Positions 33,345-42,925 of a stretch of DNA of 64,000 bases are shown here, one piece after another. The stretch's first letter is position 1; each line of letters starts with the position of its first letter. The translations under genes and the position numbers were made by a program. Origin of the DNA: an uncultured Christensenella sp. (GTDB taxonomy: Bacteria > Bacillota > Clostridia > Christensenellales > Borkfalkiaceae); contig CAJUFY010000002.1 of NCBI GenBank assembly GCA_910586245.1, positions 62,001-126,000 on the forward strand, written 5' to 3'. A model generated the notes under the pieces. The model was given only the letters and a program-made list of their open reading frames with translations, did not search any database and was not told where the DNA came from.

Positions 33345-36300
33345 ATGGCAGCTAAATCGAAGAAAAACGTACTCAAAGAAAAAGTGACGGCAGAACTTCG
33401 TTTACCCAAGTACGTGGGCTTTGCCGATTATATTTTAAACACGCCCGTTAGCATGCAATTCAAGAACGATACGCCCGAAACGTTAACCCTTTCGGTGACT
33501 GCCGAAAGCGCCGACGGGTTATTTACGGCGTACGAATCGACGACGGAAGTTCCCTTCGAAAGTTCCGTCGAACTCAACGCGGAAATTTTTTCGCCCCTGT
33601 TTCTTGCCGAAAACAACGAACTGAAAAATTGCGCGGCGCAGATCGTCGTCCGCAACGAGGGGGAAGAACTCTACCGCAAAAAGGCGAATATCACGGCGCT
33701 TCCCTTCGACTGGTGGGAGGGGCTCGAAGGCAACGCGGAGCGGCTTGCCGGCTTCGTGCGCCCGCGCATTGCCGACGTTTCGACCGTACTTGCCGATGCT
33801 GGCAAACGGCTGAAAAAATGGAAAATCGACAGTGAATTTTACGGTTATTCGGGGACGGACAAAAATATCGTGCGCCAGATCGCCGCGGCGATATTCGCCG
33901 CAATCAAAGCGCGCAATCTCGAAAAATCCTGCGAAACCGATCTTTCCGCGCCCCTTTGCGCCGTAAAAGAGGGTTCCGTTTTAAAGGAACATTCCGCGAG
34001 CACGCTGCAGATCGCCGTGTTTGCCGCGGCGTGTCTGGAAGCGGCGCGTCTGCACCCCGTACTTGCCGTGGGCAAGAACGCGGTCGGCGTGGGCGTTTGG
34101 CTTTACGACAGCTGTTTTTTGGACAGCGTGACGGACGACGGGGAAATCATCGGCAAATATATTTCGGACGGGATCAACAATCTTTCCTTTTTCGACGCGG
34201 ACGATCTGTTCAGCGCGACCAACGCCGCGTTCACACCCTCCGAAACGCACTTCCGCGCGAAGCTCAAACAGAACTTTTTCGAATATTTCGTAGATATCCG
34301 GCGCTGCCGCATCGGCGGAATGCAGCCGTTGCCGCTGCGCGGAAAGAGCGTAAACGGTTACGAACTTTTGCGCGACGAAGAACTTTCCGACGAAAACGCG
34401 CCTGCGCCGCTTCCGATTTTCAAAAAGCTTGCGCTCGAAGGCAAACAGAGCCGCAACAAACAGTGGGAGCGCAGGCTTCTCGATCTTACGGGGAAGAACG
34501 CGCTGTTGAATTTTACGGGCAAACACGCCCTGCATCTGTATTGCGCCGACGCCGACAAACTGTACGACGTTCTCGTCAATAAGGACGGCATGCGCCTGAA
34601 AGCGCAGAGCGAAGCGAACAGGGATCCCGATTTCGGCGAAGACCTGCCCGCCCAGCGCAAGGAACTCGTTGCGCTCGAACAGAAGAAGGGATTTTTGCGC
34701 ACGCACTCCGATGCGAAGACGACCGCCGATACGGCGACCAAACTGCTGCGCCGCAACCGCGAAGCCGCGGAAGAATCGGGTTCGAAAATTCTCTATCTCG
34801 CGTTCGGCTTTTTAAAGTACGTCGCCAAAGAGGACGGCAAGCCCAAATACGCGCCCCTCGTGCTTCTGCCCGCAGTACTCGGCAGAGCGAAGGGGAACGA
34901 CGATTTTTCCCTGAAAGCGGACGGGGGCGAATATCTCGTCAATTCGACGTTGCTTGAATTTTTAAAGCAGGAATTCAACATCGACGTCCGCGGACTGGGC
35001 GGCGACGTTTCTGCGCTCAAAATCAAAGAAATTCTTGCGATGGTGCGCGCGGAAACCGCGTCGCTCAAAGGCTGGGACGTGACGACGGACGTCTATCTTG
35101 CCACGTTCTCTTTCCAGCGCTATCTGATGTGGAACGAAATCCGCAACCATATCGGCGAGTTCAAAAAGAACGCGCTCGTTTCCGCATTGCTCAACAACCG
35201 GCTCGAAAAACAGGACTTCCCTTCCGCGGCGGAAGAGGACGACGGCGATCCGATGAAGACGCTGCTTCCGATGCCTTCGGACAGTTCGCAGTACTCCGCC
35301 GTTTCCCTTTCCGGTACGGGCGCGAGTTTCGTATTGCACGGTCCTCCCGGCACGGGTAAGAGCCAGACGATCACCAACATCATCGCAAACGCTTTGGCAG
35401 AGGGCAAGCGGGTGCTTTTCGTCGCCGAAAAGAAGGCGGCGCTCGACGTCGTAAAAAAACGTCTCGACGGGATCGGAATCGGCGATTTCTGTCTGGAACT
35501 GCATTCGAACAAGACGGATAAATCCGACGTGCTGCGCCGCATGGAACAGACGCTTTCGCTTGCGGGGAAGCCGCGCGATACGCTGCTCGAAGACCGCGCC
35601 AAAGAGATCATCGCGCTCCGCAAGGAATTGCGCGCGCCGATGCGCGCGTTGCACAAAAAGCGTCGTCTCGGGATTTCGGTCTATCAGGCGATCATTCTGT
35701 ATTTGCAAAATAAAAACGCGCCCGACATCATGGACGTGGAAAGCTCCTTTTACGATTCGCTGACCGAAAGCAAACTGCTCGAATGCAAGAACATGATTCT
35801 TTCGGCGGCGGCAGCCGCGAAAGAGTGCGGCGGGGTGAGCAATTCTCCGTTCGAGAACGTGAACCTTTCCGAATATTCGCAGGCGGCGCGCGATAAAGTT
35901 TTCTGCGCGTGCGAAGTCATGCTTGCGGAAATCCGCCATCTGAAATCCTTCCTTGCGTTGCTTTTGGAATTTTACCGCCAGAAAGTTTCCACCATCACCG
36001 AGCGGAAACTGCGCTTGCTTGCCGAAATCGCGGGCAATCTTGCGGGCGGCGTATACGACAAGTATTTCGCTTCGGCAAGCGAAGAGGAGTTTTACGTCTT
36101 TTACAACGCCAACCGCAGACTGGACGCGTGTCTGGAATATTACGGCAAGCACTTTAAAACGCTCGTCGAACCGGAAATGGATCTCAACGAGCTGAGCAAG
36201 TTTGCCGACGGCGGGAACTGGCAGCTTTCAAAACCCGCAAAGTCGCTCGTCAAACGGTTGCAGAAAGCGGCGCTGCACGCCGTTGCGGAAGAGGATATTC

Positions 36301-38954
36301 CCAAGTATCTGCAAACGGTCGTCGAAATTTATTCGGCAATGGAGCGGATCGCGGGCGTGCGTCCGCTTGCAAAGAACGTATGCGACCGCGGCGGCAGAAT
36401 CGTATTCAAAAAGCGCAACGAATACCTTGCGGGGCTTTACGATCTGCACGACAAATGCGCGACCGTGTTTATGGACTACAATGCCGACGCGTTCAACGGC
36501 ATGTGCATCCGCGCGACGAGCGGGTACACGCTACCCGTGCTCGAAGGCTACATGAAGGCGGCGGAAAGTTTCTTCCGTTCGCAGGAAAGCTTTTTGAACG
36601 TGACGCAGGCGGCGCGCGATAAAATCCGCGACGAGGATATTCTCGATTATTATTCGACCAAAGCGAGCGCGCTCATCGACAACGTAGACATGCTTCCCAA
36701 CTGGTGCATGTATAAAGAAACGACGAAGAAGCTTTCCGCGCTCGGGCTTACGTTTATTTCCGAAGCGCTCGAAAGCGGAAGACTGAAAGGGGAGAATATC
36801 CTTGCGGGCTTCGAAAAGAACGTCTATAAAAATTTCCTTGAAATCAATATCCCCGCCGATCCCAGCCTTTCGCGCATGACGGTCGGCACGCTCGAAGACA
36901 CGATCGAAAAATTCCGCCTTGCCTGGGAGGAGTTCGGCAAACTGACGAAGGATTACGTGCGCGAAACCCTCGTATCCCGATTGCCTCTGCCCGAGAGCGA
37001 AGGCGCGCTTTCGGTGGAACTTTCGGCGTTTACCCGCCTTTCCAAGAGCAATCTGCGCGGGACGGGGTTGCGCGGTCTGTTTACCGAAGTGCCCACACTC
37101 GTTTCCGTGGTTTCGCCCTGTATGCTCATGAGCCCGATTACGGTGGCGCAGTATCTCGCGCCCGAAGCGAATATGTTCGATCTCGTCATCTTCGACGAAG
37201 CTTCGCAGATGTCTACGGCGGAAGCGGTCGGCTCCATCGCCCGCGCCCGCGCCGCGATCGTCGTGGGCGATCCCAAACAGCTGCCGCCTACTTCCTTCTT
37301 CCATTCCGCTTACGTGGACGAAGAAAATCTCGACAGCGAAGATCTGGAAAGCGTGCTCGACGACTGCCTTGCACTGGGTATGCCCGAACGGCATTTGTCG
37401 TGGCATTACCGCAGCCAGCACGAATCGCTGATCGCGTTCTCCAACAGCATGTATTACGACAACCGCCTCTGCACCTTCCCGTCGCCCGACGGACTGGAAA
37501 GCAAGGTGCGCTTCGTCGAAGTGGACGGCACGTACGACCGCGGTTTTACCAAACGCAACAAAAAGGAAGCGGAAGCGCTCGTGAAAGAAGTGATCCGCCG
37601 CCTTTCCGATCCCGTGCTTTCGCGGGCGAGCATCGGCGTCGTGACCTTTTCGAGCGCGCAGCAGGACGATATCGAGCGGCTGCTCACCAAAGAGATCGCC
37701 GCCAAAAAACTCGAACACGTCGCCTATGAACGCGAAGAACCGGTCTTCGTCAAAAATCTCGAAAACGTGCAGGGCGACGAGCGCGACGTGATCTTATTCT
37801 CCGTTTGCTACGGCCCCGACCAGACGGGCAGAGTTTCGCTCAATTTCGGGCCGCTCAATCAGACGGGCGGATGGCGCCGTCTGAACGTCGCCGTGTCCCG
37901 CGCCAGAGAAGAGATGGTCGTGTTCTCGACGATGACGTCGAGCATGATCAACCTGCAAAAGACTTCTTCGAAAGGGGTTGCGGGGCTCAAAGCCTTCCTC
38001 GAATTCGCGGAACGCGGCAGAACGACGCTTGCCGTGAAATCCAATCAGGTGCGTACGGGCGCGGACATCGGGAAGTTCATCGCGCAGGAACTCACGGGGT
38101 ACGGCTACGAATGCCGTTGGGGCGTGGGCGCTTCCGATTTCAAAGTGGACGTCGCCGTCGTCGATCCCCGCAACAGACACCGTTTCGTACTCGGCGTCGT
38201 GTGCGACGGCACGGATAAATTTTCGATCAAAGACCGCAACGTTTTGCAAATGCAGACGCTCAAACGCTGCAACTGGAACGTAATGCGGGTGAATACGGTC
38301 AATTACTACAACAACCCGAAACGCGAGATCAAACGGATCAAAGAAATGCTCGATAAGCTGACGGGCGCGGAAAAGAAGACGGGTAGCTGGATTGCGAAGT
38401 ATCAGAAGCCGTACAAGGCGGTCAAGCCCACTTCCGCGGAACCTTCGTCTTTCGTGACGGGCGGAGAACACGATGCGGAGATCATGGCGCGGATGAAGGA
38501 AATCGTCGCGACCGAAGAGCCGCTTTCCCGTTCTTTCCTGAAAAAACGCTGCCTTGCTTCCTTCGGCATCGCCAAGAGCGGAACGAAGGTGGACGCGCGG
38601 TTGGACGCGCTTGCGGACGCCTGCGCCTTTGCCCGCGACCGCGTGAACGGCGTAGACTATTTCTATAAAAACGCGCGCGCCATTGCAATCGGGAAGTTCA
38701 GAATCGACGAAGAGGGCTGCGCACGGAGATCAGAAGAAGATTTTACCGTATACGAAATTCTTTCGCTCGTCAAGGGCGCGCTCGAAGAACGGGTGGCGCT
38801 GTATATGGACGAGTTGTACGCACTTGCCGCGGGCGTATTCCGCGAAGTGAAACCTTCCGAAAAATTTTCGGCATTCATCAACGACTGCGTCGCGTACGGC
38901 GAAGAAAAGGGATTGTTCGTGCGTTCGGTTTCCGACCGCATTTCCCTCGCATAA
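33345..38954 (+). CDS. Large DUF4011-type superfamily 1 helicase with decayed nuclease-like module
   Basis: The protein of 1869 residues appears to be built as follows. Residues 20-130 form a beta-rich Ig-like part, and 140-290 a transglutaminase-like fold (ending AVGVGVWLYDSCF) whose catalytic Cys and His are replaced. Residues 365-640 are the DUF4011 region (RRLLDLTGKNALLNF, FGFLKYV, FQRYLMWNEI). A split SF1 helicase follows, with the P-loop GPPGTGKSQT near 666, a long helical insert, FDEASQM near 1284, GDPKQLP, and NVQGDERDVI with NVAVSRAREEM at the end. Residues about 1560-1670 resemble a Vsr/DUF559 nuclease (VDVAVVDP), and a DUF3320-like tail closes it. Related proteins occur in anti-phage loci. 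GAGGAG precedes the ATG. Domain names are recalled, not searched. Confidence 0.82.
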   Translation: MAAKSKKNVLKEKVTAELRLPKYVGFADYILNTPVSMQFKNDTPETLTLSVTAESADGLFTAYESTTEVPFESSVELNAEIFSPLFLAENNELKNCAAQIVVRNEGEELYRKKANITALPFDWWEGLEGNAERLAGFVRPRIADVSTVLADAGKRLKKWKIDSEFYGYSGTDKNIVRQIAAAIFAAIKARNLEKSCETDLSAPLCAVKEGSVLKEHSASTLQIAVFAAACLEAARLHPVLAVGKNAVGVGVWLYDSCFLDSVTDDGEIIGKYISDGINNLSFFDADDLFSATNAAFTPSETHFRAKLKQNFFEYFVDIRRCRIGGMQPLPLRGKSVNGYELLRDEELSDENAPAPLPIFKKLALEGKQSRNKQWERRLLDLTGKNALLNFTGKHALHLYCADADKLYDVLVNKDGMRLKAQSEANRDPDFGEDLPAQRKELVALEQKKGFLRTHSDAKTTADTATKLLRRNREAAEESGSKILYLAFGFLKYVAKEDGKPKYAPLVLLPAVLGRAKGNDDFSLKADGGEYLVNSTLLEFLKQEFNIDVRGLGGDVSALKIKEILAMVRAETASLKGWDVTTDVYLATFSFQRYLMWNEIRNHIGEFKKNALVSALLNNRLEKQDFPSAAEEDDGDPMKTLLPMPSDSSQYSAVSLSGTGASFVLHGPPGTGKSQTITNIIANALAEGKRVLFVAEKKAALDVVKKRLDGIGIGDFCLELHSNKTDKSDVLRRMEQTLSLAGKPRDTLLEDRAKEIIALRKELRAPMRALHKKRRLGISVYQAIILYLQNKNAPDIMDVESSFYDSLTESKLLECKNMILSAAAAAKECGGVSNSPFENVNLSEYSQAARDKVFCACEVMLAEIRHLKSFLALLLEFYRQKVSTITERKLRLLAEIAGNLAGGVYDKYFASASEEEFYVFYNANRRLDACLEYYGKHFKTLVEPEMDLNELSKFADGGNWQLSKPAKSLVKRLQKAALHAVAEEDIPKYLQTVVEIYSAMERIAGVRPLAKNVCDRGGRIVFKKRNEYLAGLYDLHDKCATVFMDYNADAFNGMCIRATSGYTLPVLEGYMKAAESFFRSQESFLNVTQAARDKIRDEDILDYYSTKASALIDNVDMLPNWCMYKETTKKLSALGLTFISEALESGRLKGENILAGFEKNVYKNFLEINIPADPSLSRMTVGTLEDTIEKFRLAWEEFGKLTKDYVRETLVSRLPLPESEGALSVELSAFTRLSKSNLRGTGLRGLFTEVPTLVSVVSPCMLMSPITVAQYLAPEANMFDLVIFDEASQMSTAEAVGSIARARAAIVVGDPKQLPPTSFFHSAYVDEENLDSEDLESVLDDCLALGMPERHLSWHYRSQHESLIAFSNSMYYDNRLCTFPSPDGLESKVRFVEVDGTYDRGFTKRNKKEAEALVKEVIRRLSDPVLSRASIGVVTFSSAQQDDIERLLTKEIAAKKLEHVAYEREEPVFVKNLENVQGDERDVILFSVCYGPDQTGRVSLNFGPLNQTGGWRRLNVAVSRAREEMVVFSTMTSSMINLQKTSSKGVAGLKAFLEFAERGRTTLAVKSNQVRTGADIGKFIAQELTGYGYECRWGVGASDFKVDVAVVDPRNRHRFVLGVVCDGTDKFSIKDRNVLQMQTLKRCNWNVMRVNTVNYYNNPKREIKRIKEMLDKLTGAEKKTGSWIAKYQKPYKAVKPTSAEPSSFVTGGEHDAEIMARMKEIVATEEPLSRSFLKKRCLASFGIAKSGTKVDARLDALADACAFARDRVNGVDYFYKNARAIAIGKFRIDEEGCARRSEEDFTVYEILSLVKGALEERVALYMDELYALAAGVFREVKPSEKFSAFINDCVAYGEEKGLFVRSVSDRISLA

Positions 38955-38975
38955 GGAGCGCTCGGCGAAAATCAT

Positions 38976-40331
38976 ATGAAGTTCAAAATCAAACCGAAAA
39001 TGAGCGTATGGCGCTATCTGGCGCTGGGATATCTGCTCGTCATCTTTTTGGGCAGTATCCTGCTCGTGCTGCCGTTTGCCGCGAACGACGGCGAGCCGAC
39101 GAATTATCTCGACGCGCTCTTTACGTCCACTTCGGCAACATGCGTCACGGGGCTTGCTCTGTACGACACGGGGCTTCACTGGAGCCTGTTCGGGCAGATC
39201 GTGATTCTCATGCTCATTCAAACGGGCGGGCTGGGATTCACCACCTTCGTCACCATTCTGTTCATGATGATCCGCCGCGGCGGGCTGGGGCTTTACGAAA
39301 AGCGCGCCGTCATGCAGACGCTCGGCGGAAAAAACGCGGGCGTGGGCAAACTGGTGATTCGCGTCGTCGCGGGCACGTTCGCGCTCGAACTCATCGGCGC
39401 AGCGTTGCTTTCCATTCGTTTTATTCCCGATTTCGGGGCGGCGAGGGGGATCTATTACGCCGTGTTTCATGCGGTTTCGGCGTTCTGCAACGCGGGCTTC
39501 GATCTGTTCGGAACGGCAAACGAAACTTTCGTATCGTTGACGCATTATGCAAGCGATCCGCTCGTTTCGCTGACCGTGCCTTTCCTCGTGATCGTGGGCG
39601 GACTGGGGTTTTGCGTCTGGGGCGACGTGTTCGACTGTAAATTCCGCGTGAAGAAATTTCAGTTTTACACGAAATTCATTTTACTGGTAAATAGCGTCGT
39701 ATTGCTCTCTTCCACGGTCTTATTTTTGTTGTTCGAATACAACAATCCCTGTTACGAGGGATTTCATTTCGGGCAGAAACTGCTCTGTTCGTTTTTCAAC
39801 GCTTCCACGGCGCGCACGGCGGGATTCTGTACGACGGATCTGACGCAGCTTTCGGGCAGCGGATATCTGTTGGCGGTGATCCTCATGTTTATCGGCGGCT
39901 GTTCCGGTTCGACGGCGGGCGGCATTAAAATCAGTACGTTTGCGGTGATCGTAACAGGCATGTTCGCCGTGCTGCGCGGCAAACGGGAAATCAACATCGG
40001 CAAACGCAGGGTGGACAACGCGCTGTTCTCGCAGGCGATCGCCATCTTCATGGCGTATCTTTCGATTATTCTCGTTTCGGTCATGCTCATCTGCATGTTC
40101 GAGCCGCAGGCGGAATTTCAGAAGGTGCTGTTCGAAACGGTGTCCGCGCTCGGAACCGTGGGGCTCAGCCTTTCGTTTACGCCCACGGTGGGCATTGCAA
40201 CGAAAATTATTTTAACGTTGCTCATGTATCTGGGCAGAGTGGGCGTGCTCACACTTGCTTTTGCTCTCAAACGCAAACGCACGGAAGCGGCGGTCAAACG
40301 GCCGCTTGCGGAAACGCTGTACATCGGTTAA
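38976..40331 (+). CDS. ktrB: Potassium uptake protein KtrB/TrkH family, membrane subunit
   Basis: The 451-residue membrane protein has the four-repeat pore of Ktr/Trk channels. Filter-like segments are TSATCVTGLA, SAFCNAGFDL, TARTAGFCTTDL and SALGTVGLSL, each holding the conserved glycine. It takes up K+ together with the KtrA ring encoded next. The only Shine-Dalgarno-like AAGGAG (38953-38958) is 17 bases before the ATG, longer than ideal. It begins 21 bases after the helicase gene with no terminator in between. Confidence 0.94.
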   Translation: MKFKIKPKMSVWRYLALGYLLVIFLGSILLVLPFAANDGEPTNYLDALFTSTSATCVTGLALYDTGLHWSLFGQIVILMLIQTGGLGFTTFVTILFMMIRRGGLGLYEKRAVMQTLGGKNAGVGKLVIRVVAGTFALELIGAALLSIRFIPDFGAARGIYYAVFHAVSAFCNAGFDLFGTANETFVSLTHYASDPLVSLTVPFLVIVGGLGFCVWGDVFDCKFRVKKFQFYTKFILLVNSVVLLSSTVLFLLFEYNNPCYEGFHFGQKLLCSFFNASTARTAGFCTTDLTQLSGSGYLLAVILMFIGGCSGSTAGGIKISTFAVIVTGMFAVLRGKREINIGKRRVDNALFSQAIAIFMAYLSIILVSVMLICMFEPQAEFQKVLFETVSALGTVGLSLSFTPTVGIATKIILTLLMYLGRVGVLTLAFALKRKRTEAAVKRPLAETLYIG

Positions 40332-40345
40332 AAAAGGAGTTTATT

Positions 40346-41011
40346 ATGATCTCGGTATTACTCATCGGTATGGGGAAGTTCGGGCGGACGCTCGGCGAAA
40401 AACTGCTCGGCATGGGCGACGAAGTGATGATCGTCGATAAGAACGAGGATATTATCAATTCGCTCTCTTCCAAATACGCCAACGCGTTGATCGCGAACTG
40501 TATGACGGAAGCGAATCTCGCTTCTTTGGATATTCCGTCGTTCGACGTCTGCGTGGTGGCGATCGGCGACGATTTCCAGTCTTCGCTCGAAATTACGTCG
40601 CTGCTCAAAGATCTGGGCGCGAAGCGGGTGATTTCCAAGGCAACGACGGAAATCCAGCGCAAATTCTTAATGCGCGTCGGCGCGGATGAAGTGATCTATC
40701 CCGACGTGGATATCGCCGAAAAACTTGCCGTGCGCATGAATTCGGCAAAGGTCATCAATTATATCGATATCGATTCGGACTATTCCATTTTCGAAATCGC
40801 TTTGCCCGAAAAGTGGGCGGGCATCACCTTGCTCGACGTCAACCCCCGCGGGAAATACGGCATGAATATCCTCACCATCAAACGGGGGCGGGAAGTCATT
40901 TCCAAACTCGACGGAAACTTCGTATTCGAGCCGGAAGACCAGCTCGTGGTATTCGGCAATACCGAACAGATTCTCGCGTTTACCAACAAGCCCGAAAAAA
41001 AGAAGAAGTGA
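40346..41011 (+). CDS. ktrA: Potassium uptake regulatory subunit KtrA
   Basis: The 221-residue protein has an N-terminal RCK Rossmann domain (LLIGMGKFGRTLGEKL, IVDKNEDI) that binds nucleotides and a C-terminal TrkA-C domain (residues about 135-215). It forms the ring that gates KtrB. In other Bacillota the C-terminal domain binds cyclic di-AMP, which closes the channel; a likely c-di-AMP phosphodiesterase is encoded at 46220. AAGGAG lies upstream of the ATG. A lysine-rich tail ends the protein. Confidence 0.94.
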   Translation: MISVLLIGMGKFGRTLGEKLLGMGDEVMIVDKNEDIINSLSSKYANALIANCMTEANLASLDIPSFDVCVVAIGDDFQSSLEITSLLKDLGAKRVISKATTEIQRKFLMRVGADEVIYPDVDIAEKLAVRMNSAKVINYIDIDSDYSIFEIALPEKWAGITLLDVNPRGKYGMNILTIKRGREVISKLDGNFVFEPEDQLVVFGNTEQILAFTNKPEKKKK

Positions 41012-41023
41012 GCAGGTGCATTT

Positions 41024-41737
41024 ATGTTGCTTTTTTATATCCGTCACGGCGATCCGATTTACGATCCGGACAGTTTGACTCCGCTCGGCAGACGGCAGGC
41101 GGAAGCGCTTGCCAAAAGGCTTGCCCGTTACGGGCTTGACGAAATTTACGCTTCGAGTTCTAAACGCGCAATCGAAACGGCGCAGCCGACTTCCGAACTG
41201 GTCAAAAAAGAAATCAAAGTACTGGACTGGTGCAACGAAGGCCACGCGTGGCAGGAATTTGCCGTGCCTCTTCCCGAAGGCGGCGAGATTTGGGGGTATC
41301 AGAACGCGGACTGCCGCGAGAAATTTCTTTTGCCCGAAGTAACGGCGCTCGGAGAAAAGTGGCATGAACATAAAGCGTTCGAAGGCGCGAATTTCGGGAA
41401 CGGGGTGCGGCGGATCGCACGCGAAACGGACGCGTTATTCGAAACGCTCGGATATCGGCACGATCGGGAATACAAAAGCTTTCGCGCGGTTGCACCGAAC
41501 GAAAAACGGATCGCGCTGTTTGCGCACGAAGGATTCGGCATGGCGTTTTTGAGCAGTTTGCTCGATATCCCTTATTCGCTGTTCTGTACGCGGGTGCAGC
41601 TATGCCACAGCGGTATGACGGTGATCCGGTTCAACGGCAAAGACCGCGTGACGCCCGAACTGTTGCAGTTTTCGGGCGATTCTCACGTGTACGCCGAAGG
41701 CTTGCCGACGAAGTATAACGGAGAAATTTATTTTTAA
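41024..41737 (+). CDS. Histidine phosphatase family protein
   Basis: The 237-residue protein begins with the RHG motif (YIRHGDPIY) and has the companion SSSKRAIETAQPT and the second histidine in ALFAHEGFG, all typical of the phosphoglycerate mutase-like phosphatase superfamily. The substrate cannot be assigned; members act on sugar phosphates, nucleotides or proteins. It starts 12 bases after ktrA and ends at a strong terminator, so it is likely the last gene of the helicase-ktr run. Confidence 0.88.
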   Translation: MLLFYIRHGDPIYDPDSLTPLGRRQAEALAKRLARYGLDEIYASSSKRAIETAQPTSELVKKEIKVLDWCNEGHAWQEFAVPLPEGGEIWGYQNADCREKFLLPEVTALGEKWHEHKAFEGANFGNGVRRIARETDALFETLGYRHDREYKSFRAVAPNEKRIALFAHEGFGMAFLSSLLDIPYSLFCTRVQLCHSGMTVIRFNGKDRVTPELLQFSGDSHVYAEGLPTKYNGEIYF

Positions 41738-41741
41738 AAGA

Positions 41742-41777
41742 AAAACAGCCCGCCGAACGGCGGGCTGTTGCTGTTTT
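41742..41777. terminator. Bidirectional terminator between the phosphatase and fba genes
   Basis: AACAGCCCGCC and GGCGGGCTGTT form a perfect 11-bp stem with a 4-base loop, with A-rich and T-rich flanks. It suits both converging genes. Confidence 0.93.
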
Positions 41778-41779
41778 CG

Positions 41780-42715
41780 TTACGCTTTGTTTGCGGAACC
41801 GAGCACGTTGATGATTTTGTGTTTTACCATTTCTTTCATGTTCGCGCGCGCGTCGGTCAAGTACTGGCGGGGATCGAAGTGCGAAGGATTCTCGCTGAAA
41901 TGTTTGCGGATCGCCGCGGTGAAGGCTACGCGCAGGTCGGAGTCGATGTTGATCTTGCAGACCGCAAGCTTCGCCGCTTTTCTCAGTTCGCTTTCGGGAA
42001 TACCGATTGCGTTGGGCATCGAACCGCCAAACTCGTTTACGATCGCAACCTGTTCCTGCGGAACGGAGGATGCGCCGTGCAGGACGATCGGGAAGCCGGG
42101 CAGACGTTTGCCGATTTCTTCCAAAATGTCGATGCGGAGTTTGGGATCCTGACCGGGTTTGAATTTATATGCGCCGTGGCTGGTGCCGATGGCGATTGCG
42201 AGCGAATCGATGCCCGTTTTCGAGGTGAACTCTTCCACTTCGTCGGGGGAAGTGAACATCGCGTCTTTCGCTTCTACCTTAACGTCGTCTTCCACGCCCG
42301 CAAGTTTGCCGAGTTCCGCTTCCACCGCCACGCCGTGGTCGTGCGCGTATTCCACGACTTTTTTGGTGAGGGCGATGTTTTCGTCCCAGGGCTTGGACGA
42401 AGCGTCGATCATGACGGAAGTAAAGCCGCCGTCGATAGAAGCTTTGCAGATTTCGAAGTCCGCGCCGTGGTCAAGGTGCATTGCGATCGGAATATCCGTC
42501 GTTTCGACCGCCGCCTGTACGAGGTGACGCAGGTAAACGGGGTTGGCGTACTTTCTCGCGCCTGCCGAAACCTGCAGGATCACGGGGGAACGGCATTCGT
42601 TCGCCGCGTCGACGATCGCCTGGATCATTTCCATGTTGTTCACGTTGAACGCGCCTACCGCGTAGCCGCCTTCGTACGCCTTGCGGAACATTTCCGTCGT
42701 AGTTACTAAGGGCAT
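41780..42715 (-). CDS. fba: Class II fructose-1,6-bisphosphate aldolase
   Basis: The 311-residue zinc enzyme splits fructose 1,6-bisphosphate into triose phosphates in glycolysis. HLDHGADFEICKASIDGG with a zinc histidine, MIDASSKPWDEN, and VEAELGKLAG are class II signatures. The ATG at 42715 follows GGAGGA; the open frame continues upstream but lacks a start site. It is divergent from gap, the gene for a later step of the same pathway. Confidence 0.95.
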   Translation of the reverse strand: MPLVTTTEMFRKAYEGGYAVGAFNVNNMEMIQAIVDAANECRSPVILQVSAGARKYANPVYLRHLVQAAVETTDIPIAMHLDHGADFEICKASIDGGFTSVMIDASSKPWDENIALTKKVVEYAHDHGVAVEAELGKLAGVEDDVKVEAKDAMFTSPDEVEEFTSKTGIDSLAIAIGTSHGAYKFKPGQDPKLRIDILEEIGKRLPGFPIVLHGASSVPQEQVAIVNEFGGSMPNAIGIPESELRKAAKLAVCKINIDSDLRVAFTAAIRKHFSENPSHFDPRQYLTDARANMKEMVKHKIINVLGSANKA

Positions 42716-42746
42716 TGTTGATTCCTCCAAAAATTCCTTTTTTCCT

Positions 42747-42775
42747 ATTATAAAGCTTTTTTGCGAAAATTGCAA
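42747..42775 (-). promoter_or_regulatory. fba promoter
   Basis: On the minus strand TTGCAA (42775-42770), a 17-base spacer, and TATAAT (42752-42747). Confidence 0.75.
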
Positions 42776-42842
42776 GAAGCTTGTCCGCTTTCCCCGAAAA
42801 TTTTCAAAAAATTTTCCGCTTCGGTAAAATTTGTAAAAATCG

Positions 42843-42871
42843 TTGACTGCCTTGTAAAAGAGTGGTATAAT
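42843..42871 (+). promoter_or_regulatory. gap promoter
   Basis: TTGACT (42843-42848), a 17-base spacer, and TATAAT (42866-42871) with an extended -10 TG at 42863-42864. Confidence 0.88.
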
Positions 42872-42925
42872 GATACACGAATTCAGCGCGTTGCGCAAAA
42901 TTTTATTTCGGAGGAATTCAGTAAA

